Source of the DNA: Congeria kusceri | Lineage: Eukaryota; Mollusca; Bivalvia; Myida; Dreissenidae | Assembly (NCBI GenBank): GCA_027627225.1 | Contig: CM051034.1 | Coordinates: 15,305,480-15,369,479 of the forward strand | Direction of reading: 5' to 3' | DNA: 64,000 bases | Shown here: positions 1-12,103 of the stretch, piece by piece | Layout of the letters: each line of letters begins with the position of its first letter | Position numbering within the stretch: position 1 is the first letter of the stretch | Program-made: the position numbers and the translations under genes | The notes under the pieces: generated by a model | What the model was told of the DNA's origin: nothing | Seen by the model: the letters and a program-made list of their open reading frames with translations, nothing else | Database searches by the model: none

Positions 1-2135
1 GATTTATAAAACGTTTTATTCATGCGCATGGAGCGGTTATGTTATCTCCGGTCGTGTGTAATTTTATAAACTAGGTGAGTCCGTAAACATTGGGAGTTGA
101 ACGGAGTGTACTTTCTTCGGTCTTAAGTTAAGGTAGTTTAAAACATAGATAAGATAGGTGAATATTTTAAATAACGATGAGGAGACGACGTTGTACATGC
201 AGCCAATACTTTTAAGACTTTAGATATTCTCTCTAGAATAGGACAGGATATAGGATCAGAAAAGATACAGGGCCCAAAATAGCGAGAAAGCCGAGACAAT
301 TCTTTGAAATTAAACATTATATTTTAAGAACAATGCATTCTAGTGCACGTGCAGTGGGAAACACTAAATCCACATGCAGTGGTATTTGAGACATGTCTAT
401 AGTTTGCCCATATATTTAGAAATCTTCCAAAGAAACAGCATGTTTATGATTGGACTGTCACAACGGAATAAGTCGGGCAAACCAAACACGGTCGTTTTCC
501 CGACTGTAATACTGTCATACTATATATTTTAATGTATGTTGTACGCGCGTAAGATTGGTGTTCAGTAAAACATATCTTGTCTGATGATTTGTAGAATTTT
601 CTGACAAATACATTAACTATATCGTTCATTGAAAGCCAGAAGGGGCTACCAGCCTTCTTTGCACATATGCTGATGACGCCTTCTGGCTTCCAAGGGGACG
701 ATATGCAGTTCAAACTAGTCACTGCGTGTATTCCGAAAACGAAACCAAATATGCATTAATCATTTTCGTGTATTTTGCAGAATTTTAAATTTCGCGTTGC
801 CTTGAAATTCAAACCAAATTTCAATGACATTTGTATAATATTACATAAATACCGAAAGCGTCCGCCATACAGGGTCAAATTATATTTACTTATAAATAAA
901 ATATGTGTACCTATTTTCCATGATATATAATACGTTGAATACATGCGGTTTGGTATAAAGTTTCGCTTGCAAAACGTGAAGAGGCATATAGCAATAATTA
1001 TTATTAAGAAGCTGTCGACTGAAGCTGCATATCTTATTCGGTCATGAACCGTACACATGCCTAGCAGTGTATTATACCACGCCATGGTTTAAACGGGCAT
1101 CAGTGAATATGTCAAAATAAAAAATATATAATTTGTGTTTTGGGTGACTCTCAAAGTAAAACAAAACATAGTACAATCTGCAAAAAACAACAACAACAGA
1201 AATCACACTCATGAAAATACTAGTATAAGTTTGAAAGGGTATGCGTTAACAGACGACGTTATTATCAACTGACGTACACGTAAAATCTTTACGTTTGTAA
1301 CTTTACAGGAGCTAACAATGGACAAGTTCTGTAAATCACATCGATACTATTTGACAGAAATATGTCTCCTCTGTTACATTTTTACCATGCAGTGATGATG
1401 ATCATCTGTTCTAGATGATGCGGGGTTTAAGCCCTCATACCCATAATTATATTGGTATAATATACACGTGTTTAACATCATTTTAAATTACATTAATTTT
1501 AGGTCAAACATTTGAGGTAGTTTCGAGTTTTGCGTACTGAGTGTTTAAAACAAGACCTCAAAATATATATATTCAACACGTCCCTTTAATTCGAGAGTGT
1601 CTGTTTCTTCCTAAAATTGTCATTAATCTTTCATTTTATGAGACATTTCACTCGATACGCTATTGCACTTTCAAATTAAAACGACAAAAACGACCGTGTT
1701 ATATACGCTTTACAAATTTGCTACACCGAAGTGATATGGTACGCTAAGGGGCTGGTACATTGAAGATGTATAAATTTGCAAAAAATAACATGTCGTATTT
1801 TACCTTCGCCTGACAAGGACAGCGTGTAATAGAAATTATTGAAAATAGATAAACTTGGTTATACTGATATAAATCACAAACACGTTTTTTAACAATCTGG
1901 ATGTGTTAATTGTCAATATATATAAAGCTTTGAGTGAAAACACGTAGATTAAACGACGAATCAACTGTTATATACATGTTGTTCAGTATACTTAATTATC
2001 AGTGAGATTTGTTTAAATTAACTGTTGTATTTTCTAATTGACGTTGTGCCACCAACCCCATAACCCCATTATTGTCCCTCTCCATACAAGTTAAAACGGC
2101 CCCATTTATGTATTAGCTCCATCCTGGGAACCTAC
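1..2135. other. No gene recognised; AT-rich spacer
   Basis: I see no convincing coding exon here. A short inverted pair lies at about 629-641 (GAAAGCCAGAAGG) and 680-692. The segment lies downstream of the minus-strand signal exon at 2136-2213, so later exons of that gene could be here or past the left edge. I could not identify any with both a splice acceptor and a credible reading frame. Confidence 0.5.
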
Positions 2136-2213
2136 CTTATCTGAGGAGCCCTTTCCAAACAAGGCTGAGAAAATGGTCAAAAGAAGGGCCGTTAGGTGAG
2201 CCATTGTCAACAT
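2136..2213 (-). CDS. Candidate first coding exon of a secreted protein (signal peptide)
   Basis: Reading the minus strand, an ATG at 2213-2211 opens 26 codons beginning MLTMAHLTALLLTIFSALFG. This is a short N-terminus, a hydrophobic core of about 12 residues, and small residues where signal peptidase could cut. The frame ends exactly at AAG|GTAGGT, a good 5' splice site, in phase 0. The layout is typical of a first exon carrying a signal peptide. Later exons would lie at lower coordinates and were not found, so the mature protein is unknown. A chance ORF is possible because one exon gives limited evidence. Confidence 0.5.
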
Positions 2214-2885
2214 GGTGTTTTTCTCTTCGTGGAACTCCGTCAGGTGAAAGCCAAATACTGTATCTTCATGAAATGGTAACACGTAAAAAAATACTGTCTA
2301 TTGCACCGATTAAAAATTCTGCATCTTGTTCACTTGACTAGTCCGTCGGCATTCCAACACCAGGCATGAAGTTCTACAAACGCCACTGCCACACTTGTTT
2401 TATGCTGAGGTATATACTAACTAGACTCCGTTACTTTTATTGTAGAGATCCAAAGTCAAAGTCACGTTATCATAAGAAACACATGCTGTTGTCGTTGTTT
2501 TGAATAATACAATGCAACATGTTTATAGACTTTATTCCACACTTCATGTACGTAGTATCATGTTTACTTCTCCTCACGCAGCTAACGGATTCAAGTTCTG
2601 AATTTATTCCAAACTCTAAATCGTAAAAACGCTTGCACCCTCCAATCTTACGTGCAACCTTAATCCAAATGCATACGCACACTCAACTGTATAATTATCA
2701 ACAACGAAATAATTAAATCAACGCCTAGATAATCAGAAATGTTAATACTGTTAACAATGTTGCTAATTGTGTAAACTAATTAAGAAAATCGTATTTTTTT
2801 ACATAAATAATTAAATACATTAATTTTGTTTGACAATTAACCAACTCCGTGCGCCGCGAGTTAAAATATTATGGGTATAAGAAAA

Positions 2886-3010
2886 GACTCGTTCGCGAGT
2901 CGGTGACACGATGGGTCATCAATATTCATAGCGCGCGTGTCCCACCGACCAATAGAAATCGAGTATTGAACAAGATGGGCGTGGCGTACACTGATAATCT
3001 TAGGTAGCTC
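2886..3010. promoter_or_regulatory. Promoter-like GC-richer island with CCAAT, GC/KLF-type box and UUCG hairpin
   Basis: Within AT-rich sequence this short stretch has higher GC. It carries a perfect hairpin GACTCG-TTCG-CGAGTC (2886-2901), a CCAAT box in GACCAATAG (about 2947), and GATGGGCGTGGCG (about 2973), which resembles a GC/KLF site. No transcript start or adjacent plus-strand first exon was identified, so the promoter call is inference. Confidence 0.25.
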
Positions 3011-3099
3011 TCACTTAGCGTTATCAAAGGTGTACTAGTAAACCGTGGAAAAGTGAAGCAAATAGCAAATATTTTGTTATATATAGTGTTAACAGTTTT

Positions 3100-6000
3100 G
3101 CTGTCGACACTCTTCAGTCATATAATAGATCATAATGTTTACTGTCAATAATTATAATACTTGAGTAATTTCCACAGAACAACTACTTAAAATAGTAAAA
3201 ATGAAAACAATTCAAAGTGACAAATCATAAATATAATTGATTGTTTTCAGGGAAATCATTAATGCTCTTGTATGTTTTTTTTCTTCAAATGTTACTTTAA
3301 GGAGGACATACATGTATATGTAGTACAATATTCAACCGGTACGCAGTGCAAATATTTAACGCGGTTTGCTATATCCAAGTATTTAACCACAAGAAAAAAA
3401 AATTGTTTAACTTTTACGACACCACCAGCAGCAGCCTAAATTAGTACCACCTCAATAATTACAATCCTTCTTAAACTTTGACAGCCACCACAGCAAAACA
3501 ACATGCTGCCACGACAACGTCAAAAACTACAAATCACTGCTTTGGACGTCACAGCACCACCACCACTACCACCATCACTACTACACACATAATCTCCTTC
3601 TGGCGTCGTTAACAATACGACGGTAATCTAAACCACCACTAATGCAACAAACATAACACCGTATCATAGCTCTGACACGATCACCGACGAAATCTTCATA
3701 TTTTTATTTCTTAAAGTGCAAATTGACTCATTTGGTTATATGGAAATAATGTTTTATTCGAAACGAAATGCTTACCATCGCGTGTACTTAGCTGTTGATA
3801 CAGAAACCAAACGTTCGTTCAGGGTCAGAGAAGAAGAGTTCCTATCTGTTTCCATTTATTGCAAATAAGCTTTCAAAAAACTCATTCAATTTGTTATGTC
3901 AATAAATCATTCACTGCGATTAATTTGTCGTGAAATATGCAGTTTAAAAGGAAGTCCAGCCGGTGATACATGGTCAACCACCCGGGTATCTGTCATCACC
4001 TTCTATCAATCCTTGCAGGCTGCGTTTAATGCGATCAGATTTTTGAACCTAATTTCTCTGAGATTCGATTTTGATAGGGCTAAGTAATTAAGATTAAAAT
4101 CTTAAGCGTATTTGCTCATAAATAACAACGCATCTCTGAGATACCAGCCAATGCATTCCACTTAGCCGTGATCTTGGTGATCTTGAGTCATTTTGAGAAA
4201 TTTCACGATTTTTGTCAAGCAGAAATCGAGAGGTTGGAAACCGGTTTGAAATCTTTGATATCAAATTATCAAGATGGCAAATCAAACATATCCTTTCGTC
4301 GTCGACAAGCGTAAAGTTGACATCGATACCACAGATCTGCGATATCCGAAAAGTAAACACTTGCATTCTGGGTAATTAAAATTACCTCTTAAAACGTGGA
4401 GACGGTTTAAAAAGAGCTTTCATTATTGTTAAGATTATTTTTCATCTTGATATCTATTAACTGTGCGAAACACCTGCTATTAATTAATTGTTTGTATGCA
4501 AAGATTTGTGGAAGAAACATAAGCAGCGTGATGAGTTAAACTGCAGTTACTGTTATATATATATCATGTTTATATGTTTGAATTTTGGCGAAAGCGGCAA
4601 AATGTGAACTTAAATAACATATTTAAATGTATCATAATTTTAAGTTTATCACTTGGAATAAACGATAACTGTTCAAAGCCTTAACGAACACACAGTTGTA
4701 TTGTACATGGCATCAGACGAAGACAAACCCGATCAAAGAAAACATAAAAATTGTACGTACACTCCGAAACAAAACAAAATCAACAGCCAGGTCGAGTGCA
4801 ACAAAGCTCTACAGACTCGTGAGACCACATAAAGGGAAAATAATTAACATATTTTTATCGAGCAAAGCGAAATGAAACAAGTATATGAACACATAAGGAT
4901 TGAAACTGAGGAATTGTCAAACGACATATGTCCAGGTTTAGTACGATAACTACCGAAAATGATAGAAGGGCAGGTACTAGAATAGAAATGGGTAAATGAA
5001 AAAAATAGTGAAGTGACAGAAAAAACCCATAAATACAGAAAGAAGAAAACATAGAAACGCTACGATAGATAAACGACAAAATAGGTGTACGAACATTGTG
5101 AAAAAGTAACAAGCGTTGGGGCTTTCCCCGAGGCAGCACATTTCCTACTCTACAATCGTTTATGATTATTTAATGGTTTTCATTAGTATCAGTGCCTATA
5201 AATTTGAAGGCAATAATCACTTCTTGACGACATTTTGATCTCTATTCGTACAATGCTATCTTAAAAATCGCGCAATGTTTATGGCGAGCACTGTCCATAC
5301 ATCGTGCATGCATTGTCTATCGCTTGTACCAGTGTCCTTGATGAGCAAACCATCAAACAATATCTTGTCTGGGTATTTAAAGGGCGTATACCAGCAGTAG
5401 GTACCATGTGCAAGTTAACATACAAATGCCTGGTATATTTGTTTGGTTTCAAAAATGTTTTAATGCATTGATACGACTATTGGTCTATACAAGATCATAC
5501 TTTTGTTTTTCTCTATGGCATGCAGTGTTTGAAATCATAATTAGTCTGTAAGAAAATGGAGGAGTCTTGTTTTATTGTGTTTGCAACGTACATTTGATAG
5601 TAAAACAGAACACAATTTCATTTTGTTTTAATGACTGACATTGTCTACATTATTTAATTAATAAGTTAATGAACTCGTAAATAATAACACAATATGTGAT
5701 TATCAGTTAATTGCGTGTTTGGTAGCAATGTTGTGTAAGAATCGTTCTCATCAATTTACAATTGTGAAGTACAAATGCAGAGCTTTTAAATAGCTTAAAA
5801 AGCAAAGAACTGTACCGGTAATTTCAAAGTAAATTTATTTCACCGAAGTAATGAAAACATGGCTGAACAACAACGTTTAAGCGTTCTTACAATTTACAGT
5901 TCCATCAATGTCCAACGACTTCGTTTATTACTTGCAAACGAGTCTAAATTATTAGTTTTCAATGACAATAAGATGTCCATATTTCTCATTAACTCAAATG

Positions 6001-9000
6001 TTATTAGTTTTCCCTGACAATACAAGGTCCATTACAACTTTGCCGTTCAATTTGCACAATTCTTCGTGTCCATGGAACGCTTTCATGAAATTGTTTTCGC
6101 CACAAAGAAACGCGCAAGACCAAAAGAGGTCGAAATAAAGCCAAAGGTCATTTATAATGGACATAAAATTTATTCGTTTTCTTGCTCCCTATTTTCAACA
6201 GCAATAAATGTCAGATCTTACATGCTAAATCATTACCGGTATACGTTTGCACAGGTTTTTCCCCTTTTTACTCATGTTAAACAGAATAATGCAAACAACA
6301 ACAACAACAACAACAAAAACGTTGACATTTTGCATATTACTAGTATCTGCTACATGTACCGGTACACGTGTTTTGTTCGGTTTTTTAATTCAACTGATTG
6401 CATCCATTGTTTGAACGATTACGACATCATTTCCAGGTCAGGAAGCAACATAAATTGCATTTCTTTTCTTCTTCATGGTATGTAGTTTGTTACTTTGTTT
6501 TATTTCTGTAGTGTTCATTGATTTGCACCACGTTGGTCGAAATAATGTGTTGTTCGTTTAACCATTTTTTTCCATTTTGTCCTGAAGTCCAGAAATTTAG
6601 AAAGTCTACAGCACAACACATAGATCGGCATTTCGAACAATGAACCATTTCTTCACACAGATCCTAAGGTGAACGAGAGCTTTATTGTGTTAACGATATT
6701 TTATAATTGGATGGTTTTATTTTATTTACTGTTCTATAACTATTACTGTTGTGTTGTTTTCTTGTTTCTTCTATTAATCGGACAGGCTGATAGAAGATAG
6801 AGGCACGTTTCTAGTCTAGTTAAAACTAACACGGTGGTATTTCTGTTTAAAACATGTGCTAAGGTCTAGGACAGTATTTCCAGAAATAGACTGCTACATT
6901 TGCTGTACTTTGATGGTCTTAGTGGTCAATCGCAAGACTAGGACATTTTGTGTGTAAACACCATTGTTGTCGTTATACCTTTAAGCTTTTACATTTGAGA
7001 CAAACAATTGAAAAATCTTACAGGTTTGGAATTATTACAGTAGGTTGAGATATAAATAACACTAAAATATGTGACTACTTGTTAAAAGCCTTATGAATTA
7101 ATACGCGTTTACAAGTTTGGGATAGAAATCCAGTTTCGATTAATCAAACACTGCCTGTGGTGTAATTTTTGCTTATGACACACAATCATTGTCTTTCCAA
7201 ATGGACAGCGTCATATATAACAATTTTAACACATTTTTACACAACGGTTTGCACAGGGACTTCGGTCTTTCTGGACAATTACCCTTTGTCATACCGGCTG
7301 AGCAAATGTGACAATTTTGTCTCAGATACTCTGTTCACAGGAAATGCCCATTCTCTCGTATGTGCTTCAAAAATGACAGACCTTCAAGAAGGATATAAAA
7401 ATCTCATGAACATTTAAATAATCTCGAATTTATGACAAAGCACTCCATTAACAAATACTTAAAAATCGCATAAAGCAAGATTAGCTGGAAAGGAAATTTG
7501 CATTTCCAGTGTGTATTTTTGAAAGGATTAAAGACCTGATTTGAGAAGGACGCATTTGAATCGTGAATTATTAGAATCAATGACTGCAGACACAGGCGTC
7601 TACGACATAAATACTCATCATTTCATGGCAATTTGGATATTCGTGTACGTCTTGGATATTCATGTACGTCTTGGATATTCATGTACGTCTGGCTCTGCTT
7701 ATTGTCAATAAACAAGGTGTGTGTTCAGAACTCTACATTTGGACTGATGCACACAATATATATATCTTCCACACTTCTTTAAACAACTGTAGATCAAAGA
7801 ACACATGAACACATATGTGCCGCCGTTGATTTCAAACATCGGAAAAAAATTGCAACAAACGCGTTGTGTACACATTGTTCAATTATGGGATACATTTATT
7901 ATTCATAGCTAACATGTTTACAAAACCACAATCCGTCGAGTAGAAACAGAATGAATTCGTTGCTATTTTAACTGTTAGAAGTGGTAACTAAATAATGGAC
8001 TGGCCCGCGGTTACCATGGCTCCCCTTGCATTTTTATAAAACACATGTCAAGAGTCATCAACCCCCTATCCTCGTTTGTTAGTCTTTTAATATTTGATAA
8101 TGTTCATTGCCATAAGAATGTAATTTATATGAAAACCACTAAGAGATAAGGGACCATGACAAATATTTGAAACCAAATATTTCATTCTTTCGTTAAAACA
8201 AATATGTCAAATTAAACATTACTTCAAAAGAAACGAATGATTAAGATAAAATTCATTGGAAAGATATTCGATTCAAATGCTTACGTTGTCAAAGGTGCAC
8301 ATTGCAAATAATATCTAAGTGAAACACAAACATCGTGTGAGGCACAGCGAAACATGTTATTAAAATGACAGGCCATTTAAGAACTAAAAACATAGCTCAA
8401 TTCACGATTGAATGTCTTCGATGAGAGCCTGAAAACATTCAAACTTAACTGACAGGGCCAGCATTTTGCAACTCGTAAAATTGATAAATATTCGAAATAT
8501 AAAACCCCTTATATATTTGTATATTTTTATTATTTCCATGTGAAAGTACCTTTTCTGTTACTAAAAGTCTCCGGTCAGGACTGCAAAGACATATTTTTGT
8601 ATACATGATATGTTCTGGAAGAAATTAGTTACTTAAACAGACCCCGTACTGATAAAGAATGGGACATCTTGTTACCTCTTTTTCGTTAGAACTATGATAT
8701 TATGTTAATCATAATCATAATAATTGCTATCGTGCAATACTTAGACCCTCATATCTTTTGACGAGGAAAATAAAATTTATGGAACGGAAAACTATTCCTG
8801 GATAATTAATTTGTTAAAATACGCGAATATTGCGAGAAAAAACATATACACAACTAAAATAACTCATTATACCTTTATCTTTCAAAATACCAAAAGAATG
8901 GGAAAGTTTACAATAAACCCATCACTACATGACTGAAATAAATCGGAAATAATTAGTGCAATGTCAAGGCATACCCCAAATCAAACAATTGTTCAGTTGA

Positions 9001-9790
9001 CTTCAATCTCTTGAAACTTCTTGAAATAAAATGCTAGGTGTAAATATCTCCGTCATATGATCCGGGTACTTGTGAAGGGGGCGTATCCCCTTCTGTTTTA
9101 TTTTCACACTACCTACCCACGGGGGGAAACGGAGACGGTGGATTCCAATTTAAATAAAAGTCTATACAAAGAAGACATCGTGACGAAATTAAGAGGTCGG
9201 TGCGAAGACGATATAATGATTCGGTGGAAGGCAGGTTTATGATAGAAATAATTTCTCGAGAGTTGTAAAATAAAGGCGTGAAAACAGATGCAAAGGGTGT
9301 TGTTACACAGCTGCCTGAGCGACGGTTTCTTGCATGAGCAGAGTCAATTCTTACTCTTGCGCAAATTTTGTTTGTAGAAGATAATGCTAAAGAAAATTTA
9401 ACACGATTTGAACATGATGTTGTATGCTCTTATCAAAACCAACGTTCTTGCTTTAAACTCTGCAGCACGTACACTGTGCTAAACAACTTGAACGTTCCTG
9501 CAACGTCAATCTGCTCAGTTTGACAGCATAAATCGTTAATTAGCTCTTAAACTATTACTTTAATATGTATTTATACAATGTTAGCGGCTTTATGACCGTA
9601 TTTTAATGTTCGTGTAATACGTGGTATCGCAGACTATCGTATATGTTAGAATTATATGAAAATAATATTATGTATATTTCTCGATAGTTGTGTATCATAT
9701 CGTTGTACCGTAGATATCTAGAATACGGTCAATCTAGCACTGGCAACGAACTTAACGTACTGTCCTCGTATGTGTTCGATGTCAAAGAAC
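3100..9790. other. Long stretch without recognised genes
   Basis: Only short AT-rich open frames occur here and none has credible composition with flanking splice sites. Minor structure: CA/ACC-rich sequence around 3420-3640, a CAA microsatellite near 6296-6318, and about three copies of a 21-base unit (TTGGATATTCATGTACGTC) at 7634-7690. Confidence 0.5.
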
Positions 9791-9812
9791 AGCATGCGAC
9801 AAGTATTGCATT

Positions 9813-10115
9813 ATAATAATAATAATAATAATAACTTTATTTTATGAAGGTGACATATAAGACATAGTATTGTCATGACAAAAACACCTTATTTTCATAT
9901 GGCCTTCATACACATTCAAATATTCAAACAAATTCACATTAAACATATAATTACAAATAAGCACACAGTAAATTTAATAATGATAATAATAATGATAATG
10001 GCAATAATAATAATGATTATAATAATAATAAGAAGAAGAAGAAGAAGAAGAAGAATATTTTTCTCAATAAAAAACAACAACAAAAAACAACAACAACAAC
10101 AACAAAGCATCGACA
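9813..10115. repeat. Microsatellite cluster (AAT, AAG, CAA runs)
   Basis: Successive simple repeats: ATAATA at about 9813-9833, mixed ATA/ATG runs at 9975-10030, AAG runs at 10031-10053 and CAA runs at 10073-10107. The reading frames over this block on both strands are products of the repeats and are not annotated as genes. Confidence 0.85.
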
Positions 10116-10639
10116 GACAGCAATAGAAAATAGAAATTATGCACAATGCATTAATACACTCATAAAAAAGTTACATTTTCATTGAATTTTTTTTTCATTG
10201 ATTTTCATTCCATCCATCGACAGTGATAAAGCTATGTACTACCCGAAGAGACTTTAGTAAGCCGGCATAAATTAACCAGCCAATTGACAATACTCAAAAT
10301 GCATTGTGGTTCAAATAAAGAAATAAAGACGAACGTTCTTAGGGATACACTAGATATATTTGCACTAACGGTTAAAAATGCAAAACCACGCATGATAAAT
10401 CTGGAAAAAAAATGTTCACATGCAACAAAACAAACTATTATTATTATGATACTGTAAAAGTTCCATTTCGATAAAAACGGTATACATTATATCCACACGC
10501 ATGTTTCGCTAATTCAACAATAATTTATATAACAAAATACAATACATATAATAAAATACATGCATAGAAGTTGATTCCTCTTCTGCAACTGTTGGCTGTG
10601 GTTCACTGCTCAAGGCTGTAATGTTTTCTGTTGGCTTCT

Positions 10640-10746
10640 TTATCCCGCATCTGAAGTCGTTGTCGGCGAAGTGGTCGTTGCCGCAATAACCGTTGACTCT
10701 GTAACATCGAAAGTGGATGACTCCTCATCGGTAATGCCCTGAATAT
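10640..10746 (-). CDS. Candidate terminal exon, Thr/Ser-rich C-terminus
   Basis: On the minus strand a strong acceptor (polypyrimidine then TTTCAG at 10749-10747) opens 2 + 35 codons ending in TAA at 10642-10640. The peptide is rich in Thr, Ser and acidic residues (ends TTTSPTTTSDAG), as in stalks of secreted or surface proteins. It follows the exon at 10995-11052 in phase (1 base + 2 bases). The protein is not recognised. The phase chain breaks further upstream, so this may be a small protein or partly untranslated exons. Confidence 0.4.
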
Positions 10747-10994
10747 CTGAAAGAGGAGAAAAGAATATGAACACAACAGCAAATCACATACATTTCAAGC
10801 TTTCAATACTAATGAAACATGCACGTTCAAAAGACAAATAGGAAAGCTATCCAGGCGTAGCACTGAATGTGACAAATGCGCTTAAGCGCTGTTAGTATTG
10901 TGTTCATATTATTTGTAAGAGTAAACTGTCATTCCATTAATCTTACTGTTACATAAAAATATTTAACAATATAAAGGAATAGAAGTACTCTTAC

Positions 10995-11052
10995 ATTGTA
11001 TTCCGTTTAATCCGATGATGCGTAGATTCATCCAGTGTACAGACTGGTTTGC
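10995..11052 (-). CDS. Candidate 58-base internal exon
   Basis: Bounded by an acceptor (TTTCCAG) and a donor GTAAGA on the minus strand. The frame that fits the terminal exon reads ANQSVHWMNLRIIGLNGIQ. An internal ATG in this exon could start a 46-47 residue product. The alternative frame continuing from the next upstream exon (reading GKPVCTLDES) stops early in the terminal exon. I do not recognise a family. Splice sites are better evidence than the translation. Confidence 0.35.
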
Positions 11053-11236
11053 CTGGAAACATACGAAAATATGTTGATAAATATCTTAGTTATCTTAATC
11101 GTTTTACTGCATTTACGTTCATTGCGTAGAAGACGTGGACGGAAGATGAGACAAAACTAGATATTACTTATTCACAGTTGTTATTTACAATAAAAGCAAA
11201 TACTACAGTAAACAGTAATGCTTTGGTATTATATTC

Positions 11237-11600
11237 GGGCCGGCTAGCTAAAGTGGTACGGCACAGGACTGTCAATCCGGGGTTCGCGAGTTCATTCCCC
11301 GGCTCGGCCACATAACTCGTGTGGGGATTGGTCATGAAATAATTCTCCCCCTACTTCTGATTCAAGTAGGGCAGTTGTCAGTTACTGGCATAAGTATGTG
11401 CACTTAGTACTGGTTAACCGCTTGGATCGGGTATGCTGGCCTAGGAAAGTGTGAGTAGGTAATCTGACCGCCGTTATATGGCTGAAATACTGGTTCACCG
11501 CTTAGATTGGCTAAATTTGCCCAGGAAAAGTCTGAGTAGGTTAAAAGTGTGTGACTAAAATACTGTTAAATACGGCGAAAAATCCAAACAAACAAACACA
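11237..11600 (+). mobile_element. tRNA-derived SINE, copy 1
   Basis: A tRNA-like head with an A-box-like TAGCTAAAGTGG and a B-box-like AGTTCATTCCC is followed by a central block containing TACTGGCATAAGTATGTGCA. The tail is AAATCCAAACAAACAAAC. The central block and tail recur at 49.1-49.4 kb in the same strand orientation, confirming a dispersed family. It is probably one of the metazoan SINEs with a conserved central domain. Confidence 0.75.
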
Positions 11601-11676
11601 CTTGATTTGTATTGCAGTTCATAATTATTAAACACAAGAGAGATGAAGAATTCTGAAAGTGTTAAAGCATACTTAC

Positions 11677-11836
11677 CAACAATTCCAGACATGACAGTTG
11701 CTACAAAGGGCACCGTGACACATGATATCTTGACTAATTTTGAGCAATCCTTTGTTTTCTCTGCGGAAGTATGTACTCAGTATACTCAGTGTAACTGTTG
11801 GTCTTTATTAGCGTGTATGACAGTCTTGCATTTATA
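11677..11836 (-). promoter_or_regulatory. Possible minus-strand transcription start: TATA box and first exon with GTAAGT donor
   Basis: TATAAA on the minus strand at 11836-11831 lies about 155 bases upstream of a consensus donor (TTG|GTAAGTATG, exon end 11677). The exon between contains a hydrophobic frame (reading TVPFVATVMSGIV) without an obvious upstream ATG, and an acceptor-like CCGCAG near 11770. It probably begins the transcript that uses the exons at 11052-10995 and 10746-10640. Coding status is unresolved. Confidence 0.3.
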
Positions 11837-11932
11837 CAGTAGACCATTCCCAATTTGAAACGCTCCAGTTACAATTAGCCGAATACATTGACGTAAATGG
11901 AGTAAGTATTTACGTACATCTTGTTCACATCC

Positions 11933-12103
11933 GTTAACTACGGCGGCATATAGGGGACATGAGAAATATTTTATTTAACACGTGCGCACGTGATGATTAA
12001 CACGTGCGCACGCGGTAGTTTACACGTGCGCACGTGAAAGCATCACGCGCGCACGTGTTAAATAAAATATTTCTCATGCCCCCTCTATGCCGCCGTAGTT
12101 AAC
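11933..12103. mobile_element. Fold-back MITE with CACGTGCGCACGTG palindromes
   Basis: About 60-base near-perfect terminal inverted repeats: GTTAACTACGGCGGCATA at the left is mirrored by TATGCCGCCGTAGTTAAC at the right. Both continue through GAGAAATATTTTATTTAACACG. The centre is filled with palindromic CACGTGCGCACGTG-type motifs in four slightly different versions. No ORF is present. It could form one long hairpin. Confidence 0.85.

Noticed and set aside
4094..4366. 90-codon minus frame with VDDERICLICH
   Set aside because: No recognisable domain, no splice context, and likely chance.
9875..10146. Frames of poly-Ile/Arg/Gln
   Set aside because: Products of AAT, AAG and CAA microsatellites.
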